A stretch of DNA of 64,000 nucleotides from Cephalotus follicularis (lineage: Eukaryota; Streptophyta; Magnoliopsida; Oxalidales; Cephalotaceae): positions 133,626 through 197,625 of the forward strand of contig BDDD01001764.1 in NCBI GenBank assembly GCA_001972305.1, written 5' to 3'. The notes under the pieces are model-generated. The model had not been told where the DNA came from and made no database searches. It worked only from the letters and a program-made list of their open reading frames with translations. The stretch's first letter is position 1. Each line of letters opens with the position of its first letter. Made by a program: the position numbers and the translations under genes. Below are positions 11,641 to 21,288 of this stretch, piece by piece.

Positions 11641-11725
11641 TCATAAAAGTAGTTTGGGTCCAATACTACATGCATGTCATGTGATGTATGTATAGATTAT
11701 GCAGTATAGTAAAAATACTAGTTGA

Positions 11726-11734
11726 TATACATAC

Positions 11735-11765
<31 letters not shown>
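11726..11765. repeat. (CATA)n/(TA)n microsatellite in LTR B
   Basis: A run of ACAT units passing into TATATA. The 5' LTR copy at about 21336-21357 has only the TA part, so the tract has changed length since insertion. Confidence 0.9.
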
Positions 11766-12552
11766 GAATTTAACAGTACTTTAAAATAACTTTGGGAACA
11801 TATATGAAAATATATGTAAGAAACAACAGTATAGTAGTAGGCCAGACAGGGCTACATCAACAGGCACAGTAATGTCCGAATAGCACCCATAAACAGTACA
11901 ATAAGTCCACAAAGGGACCACAACAGGCGGGCAGTATGTGTTACACCGCCAAATCCTTGCCCCATGTTACACTCCCACTTCGGTCCCTACTTCAGGCAAC
12001 AAAGTGAGGCAATAGCACAGTACAGTGAGTTACCCAGCCAACTCCTGGCTCCTAGGTCAACCCTACTACTAGCCGGCGCTGGCAGTCTCCGCCATGCAAC
12101 TAGTGGTTCAAGCACAAACACAGTACATTCACATAGCAAACAGTGAATCATTATAGTAAACAGTGCAGTAAACAGTACAGTAGTGATCGTTAGATCCACA
12201 TCAGGCAGTTTATTTCAAACTTGTTTTCAAAAGTCATAAACACTTGAAATATGTATTTTCATTAGCGGAAAATACTTTTAAACAGTTCAGTAGGTTGGAA
12301 ATCACTTTGCCAGTTATTCGAAAATATATTATTATCGAATATTTATTTTGTATTCAACATTGCCACTTTCAGTTTCACATATGCATTTCCAAATTAACAT
12401 TGTAATCTAGCAATCATAAACAATTATAACCAGCCAATAAACAAGCAGTAATCAGCACATATGCAATGCATACAAATGCTCTAATGAATCCTAAATAGAG
12501 TCGGGGTCGTCGCGCCTCATTTTAAGCGAGGGAGAACCAAACAGAAGCTTGT

Positions 12553-12720
12553 CAGTCGACTGGATCCTTCGCCAGCCAGCTGTTCTATGTAATTAGTACA
12601 TGAGTAGTCGATTGGTTCTTTCTACCAGTCGACTTTTTCATCAGGCAGCTGGCTGTTATCCTTCAACAGTCGACTGTTTCTGTTGAGTAGTCGGCTGTCT
12701 TCCTTCGACAGTCGACTGTC
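12553..12720. repeat. GTCGAC palindrome array, cluster 2 of LTR B (3' copy)
   Basis: Eight sites related to AGTCGACTG start at 12554, 12574, 12606, 12627, 12647, 12668, 12689 and 12710: steps of 20, 32, 21, 20, 21, 21 and 21 bp. Exact CAGTCGACTG occurs at 12553, 12667 and 12709. Spacers differ. The 5' LTR copy at 21951-22116 has the same steps. Confidence 0.92.
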
Positions 12721-13467
12721 CTGGGAAAACAGTTGCATACAATTTGAAATACATCACATAAATAGATCATTACAACATCCTCAAGGAAGAATATCATCAT
12801 TCAGTCCTCCACAGTCTCATAGAACACAACAGTAGCATGTAACTTATCCAGCAATTCAATACTAAGATAAAACTCAACATGCATGTACATGAACTAAAAG
12901 ATTCTCAATAGTAACCATAATAAGTGGAAAATCAGTAGTAACCATGGTACAACAACTGAAACTCACGGTTCACACGACCATGCATTCAATCATAGGACAT
13001 CCAGTGACTTTCAGCTCAAAAATACTAACATAAGTTCCCCTACCTTTTGATTCCAAGTTAGGAATCTGTAAGTCCACCTCTTTGTGTTCCAACAATGACA
13101 TTTTGAGCACCTTAGAAGCTCCTACTCTAGTCCAGTAGCTCAAATCCGTTTCCTCCAAGCCTTCCTTCTTGGTTCAATAGTTGAACAATATCTCTATTTC
13201 TCCTTTCTCCTCTCAAATTCTCACTGTATTTTCCTTTTGTTTGGATGCTGGGTGAGAGAGGCGAAGGGGGAGAGTGTTTTTATGCCATTTCTTTCTCTTA
13301 GTCTGTTGCATGGCACTAAATGCCATTATCTCCCCTCCATCACTTGCATGCACCCACACATGTCACTCCCTCTCTTCCCTTCAGTCTTTACCGGTCCCAG
13401 CAACTGTGTGCGTGACATACATGTTTTATCTATCATCAGATGGCCTGCAAGACGCTCTTGTCAATTT

Positions 13468-13492
13468 TTGCATGTGATCTCGTCACATGCAA
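13468..13492. promoter_or_regulatory. Inverted repeat TTGCATGTGA-N5-TCACATGCAA in LTR B
   Basis: Perfect 10-bp arms with a 5-base centre, about 320 bases from the LTR start. The 5' LTR copy is at 22873-22897. LTR E has the same arms at the same relative place (31018-31040). The conserved position suggests a promoter element or hairpin; the role is not shown. Confidence 0.7.
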
Positions 13493-13510
13493 CAAAACAG
13501 AGCACAAACC

Positions 13511-13661
13511 AGTCAGTTGTCCTCACCCAACAGCCGGCTATTCGCCTAGCAGTTTGATGCCATGTGGCTCGACAGTTGGCCAGTCGGCTGGTTCATCCGA
13601 CCATTCAACTGTTCCAATGCACAGTCGCCCAGTCGGCTGGACTATCGTACCAGTCGACTGG
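13511..13661. repeat. GTCGAC palindrome array, cluster 1 of LTR B
   Basis: Sites start at about 13511, 13532, 13551, 13574, 13582, 13603, 13623, 13631 and 13652. Most steps are 19 to 23 bp; two are 8 bp, where two cores sit back to back (GTTGGCCAGTCGGCTGG and GTCGCCCAGTCGGCTGG). In the 5' LTR only the first two sites remain (22916 and about 22937) because element D cuts it off. Confidence 0.85.
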
Positions 13662-13813
13662 TTTGGTGTACTTACTAAGTAATCACACTTCTAAGTACTT
13701 AAATGATTTAGGGTCCACATATTAACCAGGAAAATTCATCTTCCTCACTAATTCAATAACAAGATTACATTTGAAAATCAACATTACAATATGCAAAACT
13801 CCCAGCCGTTACA

Positions 13814-13829
13814 TCCATCCCTCCTTCAA
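13814..13829 (-). other. Polypurine tract of element B
   Basis: The minus strand reads TTGAAGGAGGGATGGA and abuts the LTR start TGTAACGGCTGG. Confidence 0.85.
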
Positions 13830-13879
13830 GGAATTTCGTCCTTGAAATTAAAACAATACTAGAACAAGTGTGGGTAATG

Positions 13880-14800
13880 CTCTCGGATACCCTATTCATG
13901 TTCGCAAGTGGCCTCATCCGATCAGTGGAACTGCCATTGAACCTTGACCATGGGGATGGTTCGGTTCCTAGAAGTCCGTGCCTTCAAATCTAGGATCCGT
14001 ACAGGTAACTCCTCACAAGATAAGTCATCTCGTACAGGAATAGTATCATAATCCAGGACATGTGATTGATCCGGAATATATCTCCTCAGCATAGACACAT
14101 GAAAGACGTCGTGCACATTTGACAGTGCAGGAGGTAAGGCAAGCTGGTAGGCTACCTCCCCAACTCTCTCCAAAATCTCAAAAGGACCAATATAGCGTAG
14201 AGCTAATTTTCCCTTCTTCCCAAACCTTTGCACGCCCTTCCATGGTGAAACCTTTAAGAAGACATGATCATAAACACTGAAGGTCAAAGGCCTTCTCTTG
14301 GCACTGTCCACATAGCTCTTCTGCAGACTCTGAGCAGCAAGCAGCTTTTCTTTAATCGTCCTGATCTTTTCTGAAGTTTCCTCAACTAACTCTGTCCCAA
14401 GTAAAGGTCACTCCCGACCTCTTTCCAACAAACAGGAGACCTGCACTTTCTCCCGTACAGTGTTTCAAACGGTGCCATGCCGATACTGGAATGATAGCTA
14501 TTATCATAAGAGAACTCTATCAAAGGAATGTGATCCTCCCATGTACCAGCAAAGTCAATAACGCAAGCCCGTAGCATATCCTCTAGGGTCTGGATGGTAC
14601 ATTTACACTGCCCATCGGTCTGAGGGTGAAAGGCAGTACTCTGGTTCAGCTTCGTCCCGAAAGCCGTCTGAAATCTCTTCGAGTAGTTGAAAGTGAAGAT
14701 GGCATCTCTATCACATAGACACCATCGGAAGACAGGCTTATTCGGAAGACACACCCGTCCTGAAATCTTAAGACACCATCGGTATGTACCTGAAAATCAG
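13880..14800 (-). pseudogene. Element B integrase, second half, and chromodomain-like tail
   Basis: The frame 14754-14386 begins CLPNK, which belongs to the start of the integrase region, but runs almost at once into [29 protein letters not shown]. The zinc finger and the first catalytic Asp are therefore deleted, joining the ends near 14740-14755. The catalytic Glu motif reads GQCKCT, where relatives have GQSERT, so that residue is lost as well. The frame 14311-13922 holds DHVFLKVSPWKGV, RYIGPFEILERVGEVAYQ and VHDVFHVSMLRRY; after a stop come remnants of the chromodomain start (SDEATCEHE). Confidence 0.87.
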
Positions 14801-14819
14801 ACACCGAGTCCAGATTCTC

Positions 14820-15480
14820 TCAAATCTTTTGCAATTCAGGATCGTGTGCTTGAGCGTTCTTTATTTTGTCAAGCAAAACTGGCTGTGCCCTCATACTGGC
14901 CATAAAGAATCCAGGTGACTGATTAAATGGAAACCACTCTTGGAAGTCTTCTAACATCTTCCATTGCGACACAATCGTACTGGCAACCATAGCCTTGCGA
15001 CTCAAGGCATCAGCGACCACATTCACTTTCCTCGGGTGGTACTGAACACTGCAATCATAATCGTTAAAGAATTCTACCCACCTGTGTTGCCTCATGTTCA
15101 GTGTATCCTGACAAAATAGATACCTCAAACTCTTATGATCTGTAAAGATCTCAAATTGCGCCCCATAAAGATAGTGCCTCCACTTCTGAAGGGCGAAGAT
15201 AATAGCTGCGAGTTCAAAGTCGTGTGTCGGGTAGTTTTCTTCATGCGGCTTTAGCTTCCTGAAAGCATAATCGATTACTCTTGCTCGCTAGATTAACACG
15301 CAGGCCAAACCCTTACCCAATGCATCACTGTAGACTGCAAAGCCCTAATTACCATAAGGTAATGCCAAGATAGGAGTGAAAACTAATCGATCCTTCAATT
15401 CAAGGAAACTAGCTTCACAATCATCATCCCAGACAAATAAGGTCTTCTTCTGGGTCAGTCTAGTCAAAGGCACGGCTATC
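14820..15480 (-). pseudogene. Element B RNase H domain and linker
   Basis: Frame 15128-14820 reads [16 protein letters not shown], then [17 protein letters not shown], the RNase H C-terminal part, followed by the linker to integrase. The upstream catalytic part (about 15480-15130) is visible in broken frames, including the [17 protein letters not shown]-like segment near 15200-15270. Confidence 0.85.
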
Positions 15481-16260
15481 CTTGAAAAGTTCTGGATAAA
15501 CCTCCTGTAGTACCCCGCCTATCCAAGGAAACTGCGTATCTCCGTCACATTCTTCGGCTGTGGCCAGTCTCGTACCACTTCAGTCTTTGACGGATCCACT
15601 GTCAAGTCTTCCCCAGATACGATGTGACCGAGGAAGATGACATGATCAAGCTAGAATTCACACTTGCCAAACTTGCCGTACAACCGATTCTCTCTGAGAA
15701 CCTACAATACCAGCGTCAGATGATGAGTGTGTTCCTCCTCACTCCTTGAATATACCAGTATGTCATCAATAAACATCACGACAAACTGATCTAGGTATGG
15801 TTGAAATACGTCGTTCATCAATGACATGAAAGCTGTCGGTGCATTGGTAACACCAAACGGCATCACTAAGAACTTGTAGTGACCGTACCATGTCCGAAAG
15901 GCAGTCTTCTTAATGTCTCCTTCCCTTACTCTCAGTTGGTGATAACCTGATCTCAAATCGTGCTTGGAAAACAACCTAGATCCTTGCAATTGCTCAAACA
16001 ACTCCTCGATGTGGGGTAAAGGATACTTGTTCTTGATAGTTGCCTTATTTAACATTTTGTAGTCGATGCAGATCCTCATCGACCCATCCTTCTTGTTGAC
16101 AAATAGCACCGGTGCACCCCACGAAAAAACACTGGGTCTAACAAAACCCTTATCAATCTGGTCCTGTAATTGTCACTTCAGCTCTACCAACTCGGCAGGA
16201 GCCATCCGATAAGGTGATTTAGAGATAGGAGCCGTTCCAGGAACAAGGTCAATAACGAAC
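15480..16260 (-). pseudogene. Element B reverse transcriptase
   Basis: Frame 16109-15702 contains [65 protein letters not shown] and the catalytic [11 protein letters not shown]. The thumb and connection (FLGWAGY-like) follow down to about 15490 in broken frames. The upstream GFVRPSVF-like part near 16110-16150 is in another frame. RT makes the cDNA from element RNA. Stops and frameshifts show it is dead, although the palm motifs are intact. Confidence 0.88.
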
Positions 16261-17011
16261 TCCACACTCCTTTTCGGTGGTAAAGACCCCAAGTCATCAG
16301 GAAACACATCCAGAAATTCACACACAACCAGAATTTCCTCCATACGCAAACCTTCTCTTTCCTTCGATCAATTACATAAGCTAGGTATCCCTTGCCTCCC
16401 TTCTCTAGATACATCAATGCTCGAATATAGGATATGATCGGTGTCGAGAACCCTTTGTCTCCCTTGAACTGGAATGTTGTTCCATCGGGTAGATAAAAAC
16501 CCACAATGTTATTATAGCAATCCATGCGAGCACAGTGTGTTGATAGCCAATCCATCCCCAGTATGACATCAAAGTCATGGATAGGTAGTGCTATCAAATC
16601 TGCATACAAAGAAATGCCTGCCATAGAAATCTCACAACTCCTATATATCGAGTTAGTGTACATAGAAGTCCCATTTGGTGTACTCACAACAAGAATATAT
16701 GACATGCAGTCAGGGGTGACATCTAAACAAGATGCAAAACGTGTAGATATAAAAGAATGTGATGCTCCAGAATCCATCAACACTCTAGCAGAAAAACCAT
16801 ATATATACAGAGAACCTCCAACAATGGAAGTCGACTCTGGAACCTCTGTCTGAGCAAGTACAAAAACTCTACCTTTTGCGACGCCCTTGCCGGTGTCCTT
16901 CCTCTGTGACGGTCCTGCTGCCATACCACTGCTACTTCCTGGCCTAGTAGGCGCCGTAGCTGAACTCTTCGAACAATCTTTCACCGAACTACCAGGTGCC
17001 CCGCACCTCAA
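16184..17011 (-). pseudogene. Element B zinc-knuckle remnant, protease and linker
   Basis: One 275-codon open frame. It starts in the second zinc knuckle (CLRCGAPGSSVKDC, with Ser in place of the CCHC His), passes a Pro/Ser-rich linker, and reaches the intact aspartic protease site VLMDSGASHSFIS with the usual DLIALPIHDFDVILGMDWL downstream. The last 60 or so codons are in a wrong frame relative to RT, showing a frameshift near 16380. The protease is the best kept domain of B. Confidence 0.88.
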
Positions 17012-18022
17012 ACACCAGCCATTAAACCTCCAGTAATCATTTTGTTGGAGTCCTGTGTGACAACAATAGTAACATCCTCTGGATCTAGCATTACTCCCTT
17101 GGCTGGGAGTACCCTGTGAAGCTGTCTGCTGAGATTTGCTCTTGGATGACTTTTTCGGAGAACCACCATCTTGCCATTTCGATGATGCTAGTGTGGATTG
17201 TGTAGGACTTTGTTTATTCTATTGTGCGCGAGCTCTCTCAGATCGGTCTTCACTGGATATGGTCTCCAATAATCTTGCTTTCTGTGCAACCTCCATAAAA
17301 GTCGCAGTTCCATAGCCCTAATTCTTGATCGAAGGTTCGGCCGTAGACCTCTCAGAAACCTCTGTGTCTTCTTCACTTCATCAGCCACAAGATAGGGTGA
17401 ATGCCTTGCTAGCTCCATGAACCATTCTTGATACTCTCTCACCGTCATCTCTCACTGTCGTAACTCCAAGAGCTCCGTCTCCCGACGCTCTTGTTCAATT
17501 CATGGAACATACGTCTCAAAGAACTCTGTCTGGAATCTGTCCCAAGTGTTGTCAAGCCTCTAAGATTCCCACTTTGCTTTAACCATCTCCCACCAATGAG
17601 TGGCCTCACCCCATAGACGGTATACAACAAACTTTAGTTTTTGATTGTTAGTACAGTCCATCACTTCAAATATTTTTTCCAAGTCCTGCAACCATCTCTT
17701 GGCAATGGTTACATCATGTTCCCCCCCAGAAATTGGGTGGATTCTGCCTTATGAACCTTTCAATGTCCCTCCCAAACTGGTTACCATCCTCTCTCAGGAA
17801 ATTATCAGGAGCTCTATGTTACGGCTGAGCTTGCGCGTAGTACTGGCGCATCTCCTCCGTATTAGCCATATTAAAGGCCATCTGTTGTTGAAAATAATCC
17901 GTAATTCGGGTCATCGGATCTCTATCGTCCTGGGGGACATTCATACCTTGCGGAACATTCGCTTCCTCGGGGGCATTGGCTCCAACAGCTCTAGCCCTAG
18001 CACGTGTTCTCCTTCGGTCCAT
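17012..18022 (-). pseudogene. Element B gag
   Basis: The start ATG at 18022 opens MDRRRTRARARAVGANAPEE, the same basic start as element I (MDRRSGRRGR), so this start is well supported. The first frame ends at 17819; capsid sequence then continues in pieces, including EEYQEWFMELARHSPYLV-like and FLRGLRPNLRSRI (17448-17188). A first zinc knuckle is visible near 17030-17080 (CYYCCHTGLQQND). Several stops and frameshifts break it. The start codon is about 90 bases downstream of the primer site. Confidence 0.82.
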
Positions 18023-18111
18023 TGGTTCCTATAAGAAGGATGACGATTAGTCACGACGTTATGAAAACAATTCATTAATTGCCAAGGAAAATATCCTACC
18101 TAAGCATATAT

Positions 18112-18130
18112 GGAATATGCTCTGATACCA
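18112..18130 (-). other. Primer binding site of element B (initiator tRNA-Met)
   Basis: The minus strand reads TGGTATCAGAGCATATTCC, complementary to the 3' end of initiator tRNA-Met, four bases from the LTR end at 18135. Confidence 0.95.
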
Positions 18131-18134
18131 CTGT

Positions 18135-18596
18135 TGTCACGCCCCGGTTTTGACAAACGCACATAAAGTGGTAAAGGTAATTAACATTAAAATTTAGCTC
18201 ATGTAAATACCATAAAACTTAAACTTTTAAGCCAGATATCAGTTGCGAAAGAATTTAAACTCATGAGCTGAAAGCACATAACGTGCATCCCATACTACAC
18301 ACTACTCCATACAATTCGTCTTGTTAAAAGCCCATAAACGGAGCGTGATTCATAATAAATTAAAATAAAACCCATGGTTAAACAAATCCACAAGTACGGT
18401 ACATCAGAAGTCCTTAACAAAACCAGTTTATTACAATTCAGGATAATCATAAAACCAACAACAACATAAAGACTTGTTCTTCGTCCAAGCTGGTCCAACC
18501 TATCCACTGCATCAATCTGTAAAGTAGGGGGTTAGCCTTTTTCCTTACTCGGCTAAGTCATAAAAGTAGTTTGGGTCCAAAACTACATGCATGTCA
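18135..18596 (-). repeat. 5' LTR of element B, part 1
   Basis: Aligns with 11218-11680. It is interrupted at 18597 by solo LTR C; the last five bases TGTCA are the left target duplication. It contains one copy of the conserved TTAGCC block at 18519-18558. Confidence 0.93.
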
Positions 18597-19774
18597 TGTA
18601 ATACCCTGTTTGTTCGTATATGTGTTTTGCGGACTTTTATATATATGTTTGTTTTCGGGATTTTTACTTTGTTTTATTTTGAAGTCCGGTTGTCCTGTGT
18701 TTTGGGCTTATATGATTTGGGCTGTTTGATACTAACCTAAATTTTGGATATGTTAAAGTAATGTTGGGTTGGGCTTATGTTTATAACTTTTATTTTATCA
18801 AAACTTTATTTTATTTTACAATTTTGAAATTATTAAAGCAATTTCCTTTTATTTTATTTTAAAAATCTCTTAATTTCTATTATTTCTTTTATTTTTATTT
18901 TTTTTCTTTCTTCTTTTCTTTCTTCTCTTTCTTTCCTTCTTTCTTCCCTCTCTTTCTCCCGTAACTCTCTTCTTCTCCTTATCTTTTTACACGCTTTCAA
19001 TCTTAATTTCTTTATCAATTCCCTGAAATCCTCTCTTCTTTCCATATGTAATAAGAATTTCTCTCCTATTTTCCATTTGCAGAATTGACATTTCATTGTT
19101 ATATGTCGCTCCCTCTCTAAGCATAACACACTGCCGAATTCTGCTTTCTGAAGCCTGTGTTGAACTCTTGTGGAGTTGTTTCATCAGTCTAAAGAGGTAA
19201 TTTTAATCTTCCATTGTTCTTTTGGATGAGTTCCTTTGGTTTGTTGGGGTTGTTATGTATTCTTTGTTTTCTTTTACTTGTTTCCTGCAAAAAGCCATTT
19301 GACAAGTGAACTATGGTGTTCTTCTGCTATTTCTATGTTCTTGGTAATCATTACAGGTCAGAAATTCTTGCTATGATGGTTACTTCTACGTTGTTATAAA
19401 TTCAGTTTGTGCTCAATAGGTTGTTAGAGTCTCTTGGTTTTGATTCCTACATATATAAGTTCTGTCATTGTATTCCTAAGTCTGTCAGTATGTTTTAAAC
19501 ACTATGGACATGTTATAATCAGGTTTTAATGTCTGCAAGTGGTAGTGGACAGAAGATTGGACTTATATGTATGCATATGTTTGAAAAGTTCTTTCTTTCT
19601 CTTGAAGTTAACCACTGCCAATATGTTATTCCATGTCAATTCTGTGTTTTTGTGTCATCTAAACATCATATAATGTCTTATGTATATGTTCATATGTCTC
19701 TGGTATGATGTCATTCATGTTTGGGTAGTTTTTGTATTTAAAATGTTGTGTTTCTGCTGTTCTGTCGACCAGAA

Positions 19775-19973
19775 CAGTCGGCTGCTTTTATAGACAGTCG
19801 GCTGGTTTGGTTGAGCAGTTGGCGGTCTTTTATGAACATTCAGCTAATTTGGTTGAGCAGTTAGCTACCATATGAAAGCGGTCTACTATTTCTATTGGGT
19901 AGTCGGTTGGCCATGTTGGACAGTCAGTTGCCAAGCTTCCCCAGTCAACTGGAGCTCTATGACAGTTGGTTGT
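19775..19973 (+). repeat. GTCGAC palindrome array in solo LTR C: ten sites at 20-21 bp
   Basis: Sites related to AGTCGGCTG/AGTCGACTG start at 19776, 19796, 19817, 19838, 19859, 19880, 19901, 19922, 19943 and 19964, so the step is 20 once and 21 eight times. The cores are degenerate (for example AGTTGGCGG, AGTCAGTTG, AGTCAACTG), but the register is kept. Spacers differ, apart from a recurring TTGAG before some cores. It is the cleanest array in the window. Confidence 0.92.
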
Positions 19974-20440
19974 TTTGCCCAGAAAAATTCATGTTTTCAA
20001 CTGTTTTGATCAGTTTGTTCTCCGAATTAATCTGAGTCTTTTCTAAACACCGTAATAAATCTGTTGTAGGTCTTTAATGATTCTCAAACCCTTATATGAA
20101 TGGTTTTGGGTGTCTTTTAGATTATTGTGCTTCAAAAGGGGGGTTGAATTAACAATTTATCCGTAAGTGCTTTTATGAACTTGATTATGTTTTGCAAATA
20201 AAGTTAGTTTTTTTTTGACATTTTATGAATTTAAATATTCCTGACTTTATTCTTATGCTATGATACGTTACGATATGTTATGAAATGATCATCTCTTTAT
20301 CACAAAAAATAAATGAGTTGATGTTTTGACTATGAAATGTATGTTATGGTATCGTTGTGAACGATTTTCAAATATGTTTTGAGAAGGAATATTTATGTGT
20401 TTTAAAGTGATGTTTTCTAAATGATTGAATACTGAGTATT

Positions 20441-20600
20441 GTACCCACCTATGGGGCGTACCATAGGCATGTCGTAGGCCTGGCACGGGAACATGACACT
20501 TCCGTAGCGGTGTGATTAGTCTACGGCGTCTCTGAATGTTCTGAATAAATCCCATGAGGTGGATTTATGGATCCGCTATCTATGATATAGGCGTATGAAT
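20441..20600 (+). other. Conserved LTR block in C
   Basis: Contains ATGGGGCGTACCATAGGCAT and TTCCGTAGCGGTGTGATTAG, shared with H, D and J while the surrounding LTR differs more. Confidence 0.75.
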
Positions 20601-21288
20601 CGATTCTAGTATATGGATATGTGATATGAAATGATATATGAGAATTGACTTATGTAGTGCCGCACACTTCAATTCTAATGGGCATGTGGAATTAGCGCCT
20701 CCCTTGCCAATCTATGTTATGAAATGTGATATGTATGTGTGGCTCAGTATGACTTTATCAATCATGAAATGATGTTTTTGAAATGTTTCATAAATGTTTT
20801 GAAAGATATGAAATTGGTATTTTACTTAAATTCGAATATGATTAAACTATTTTAATTGCTTAAGATTTCTTTTATGAATTTCATTGAGATCTTACTGCTT
20901 TTAAACTTATCGTTTATTGCTTTTTTCTTTCCTTATCCGTAATGAGGTTTGCTCATCCACATTTTGTTTTCCATGCGGAAGGTTATCAGGAACAGCGGGG
21001 GAATGTGTGAATGAGATATGACCACTTTTTGTCATGGATCCCTACCAGTGTGATCCATGTATGTGTCTTCTGTTATAGTGGTCCTCAACAATATGTTATT
21101 TTGATTTATGTTTTGGTATTTGACTTTTGAAATATGTTAAGTTTTACGTTTTGAACAGTTTTTCAGTTTTGTTATGACCGCCACATTTTGGCTAATAAAC
21201 TTATGTTTATGTTCAGATAAATTATGCTATGTTATGATAGGTTCTGTATTATAACCTGTGACGACTCCCGCCGTCTGAGGGAGTTACA

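Larger units (their letters stand above)
11218..13813 (-). repeat. 3' LTR of element B (2.6 kb)
   Basis: Plus-strand ends are TGTCACGCCCTGG and CAGCCGTTACA. It aligns with 18135-18596 plus 21289-22948, the 5' LTR. In element orientation it holds, from the start at 13813: a GTCGAC array (offset 153-302), an inverted repeat (offset about 321-345), a second GTCGAC array (offset 1093-1259) and a conserved block with GGGGTTAGCCTTTGTCC at 11609-11640. Nothing else is recognised in the rest. Confidence 0.93.
18597..21288 (+). mobile_element. Solo LTR C (2.7 kb), same family as the LTRs of D
   Basis: The ends are TGTAATACCCTG and GGGAGTTACA. The target duplication TGTCA is exact (18592-18596 and 21289-21293), and the B LTR sequence resumes at once. 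No coding domain, primer site or second LTR is present. It aligns along its length with 22949-25734 (D). In order it holds a pyrimidine-rich tract (18880-18965), the 21-bp GTCGAC array, the conserved block 20441-20600, and a GAGGTTTGCTCA-type block at 20930-21010 shared with D, H and J. Confidence 0.94.

Noticed and set aside
18854-19129. Lys/Glu/Arg-rich open frame on the minus strand
   Set aside because: It is a translation of the pyrimidine-rich tract of LTR C and low complexity.
19775-19973. CRISPR-like reading of the regularly spaced palindromes
   Set aside because: The context is plant LTR DNA, the repeats are only 9-10 bases and degenerate, the spacers are 11-12 bases, and no cas gene is present.
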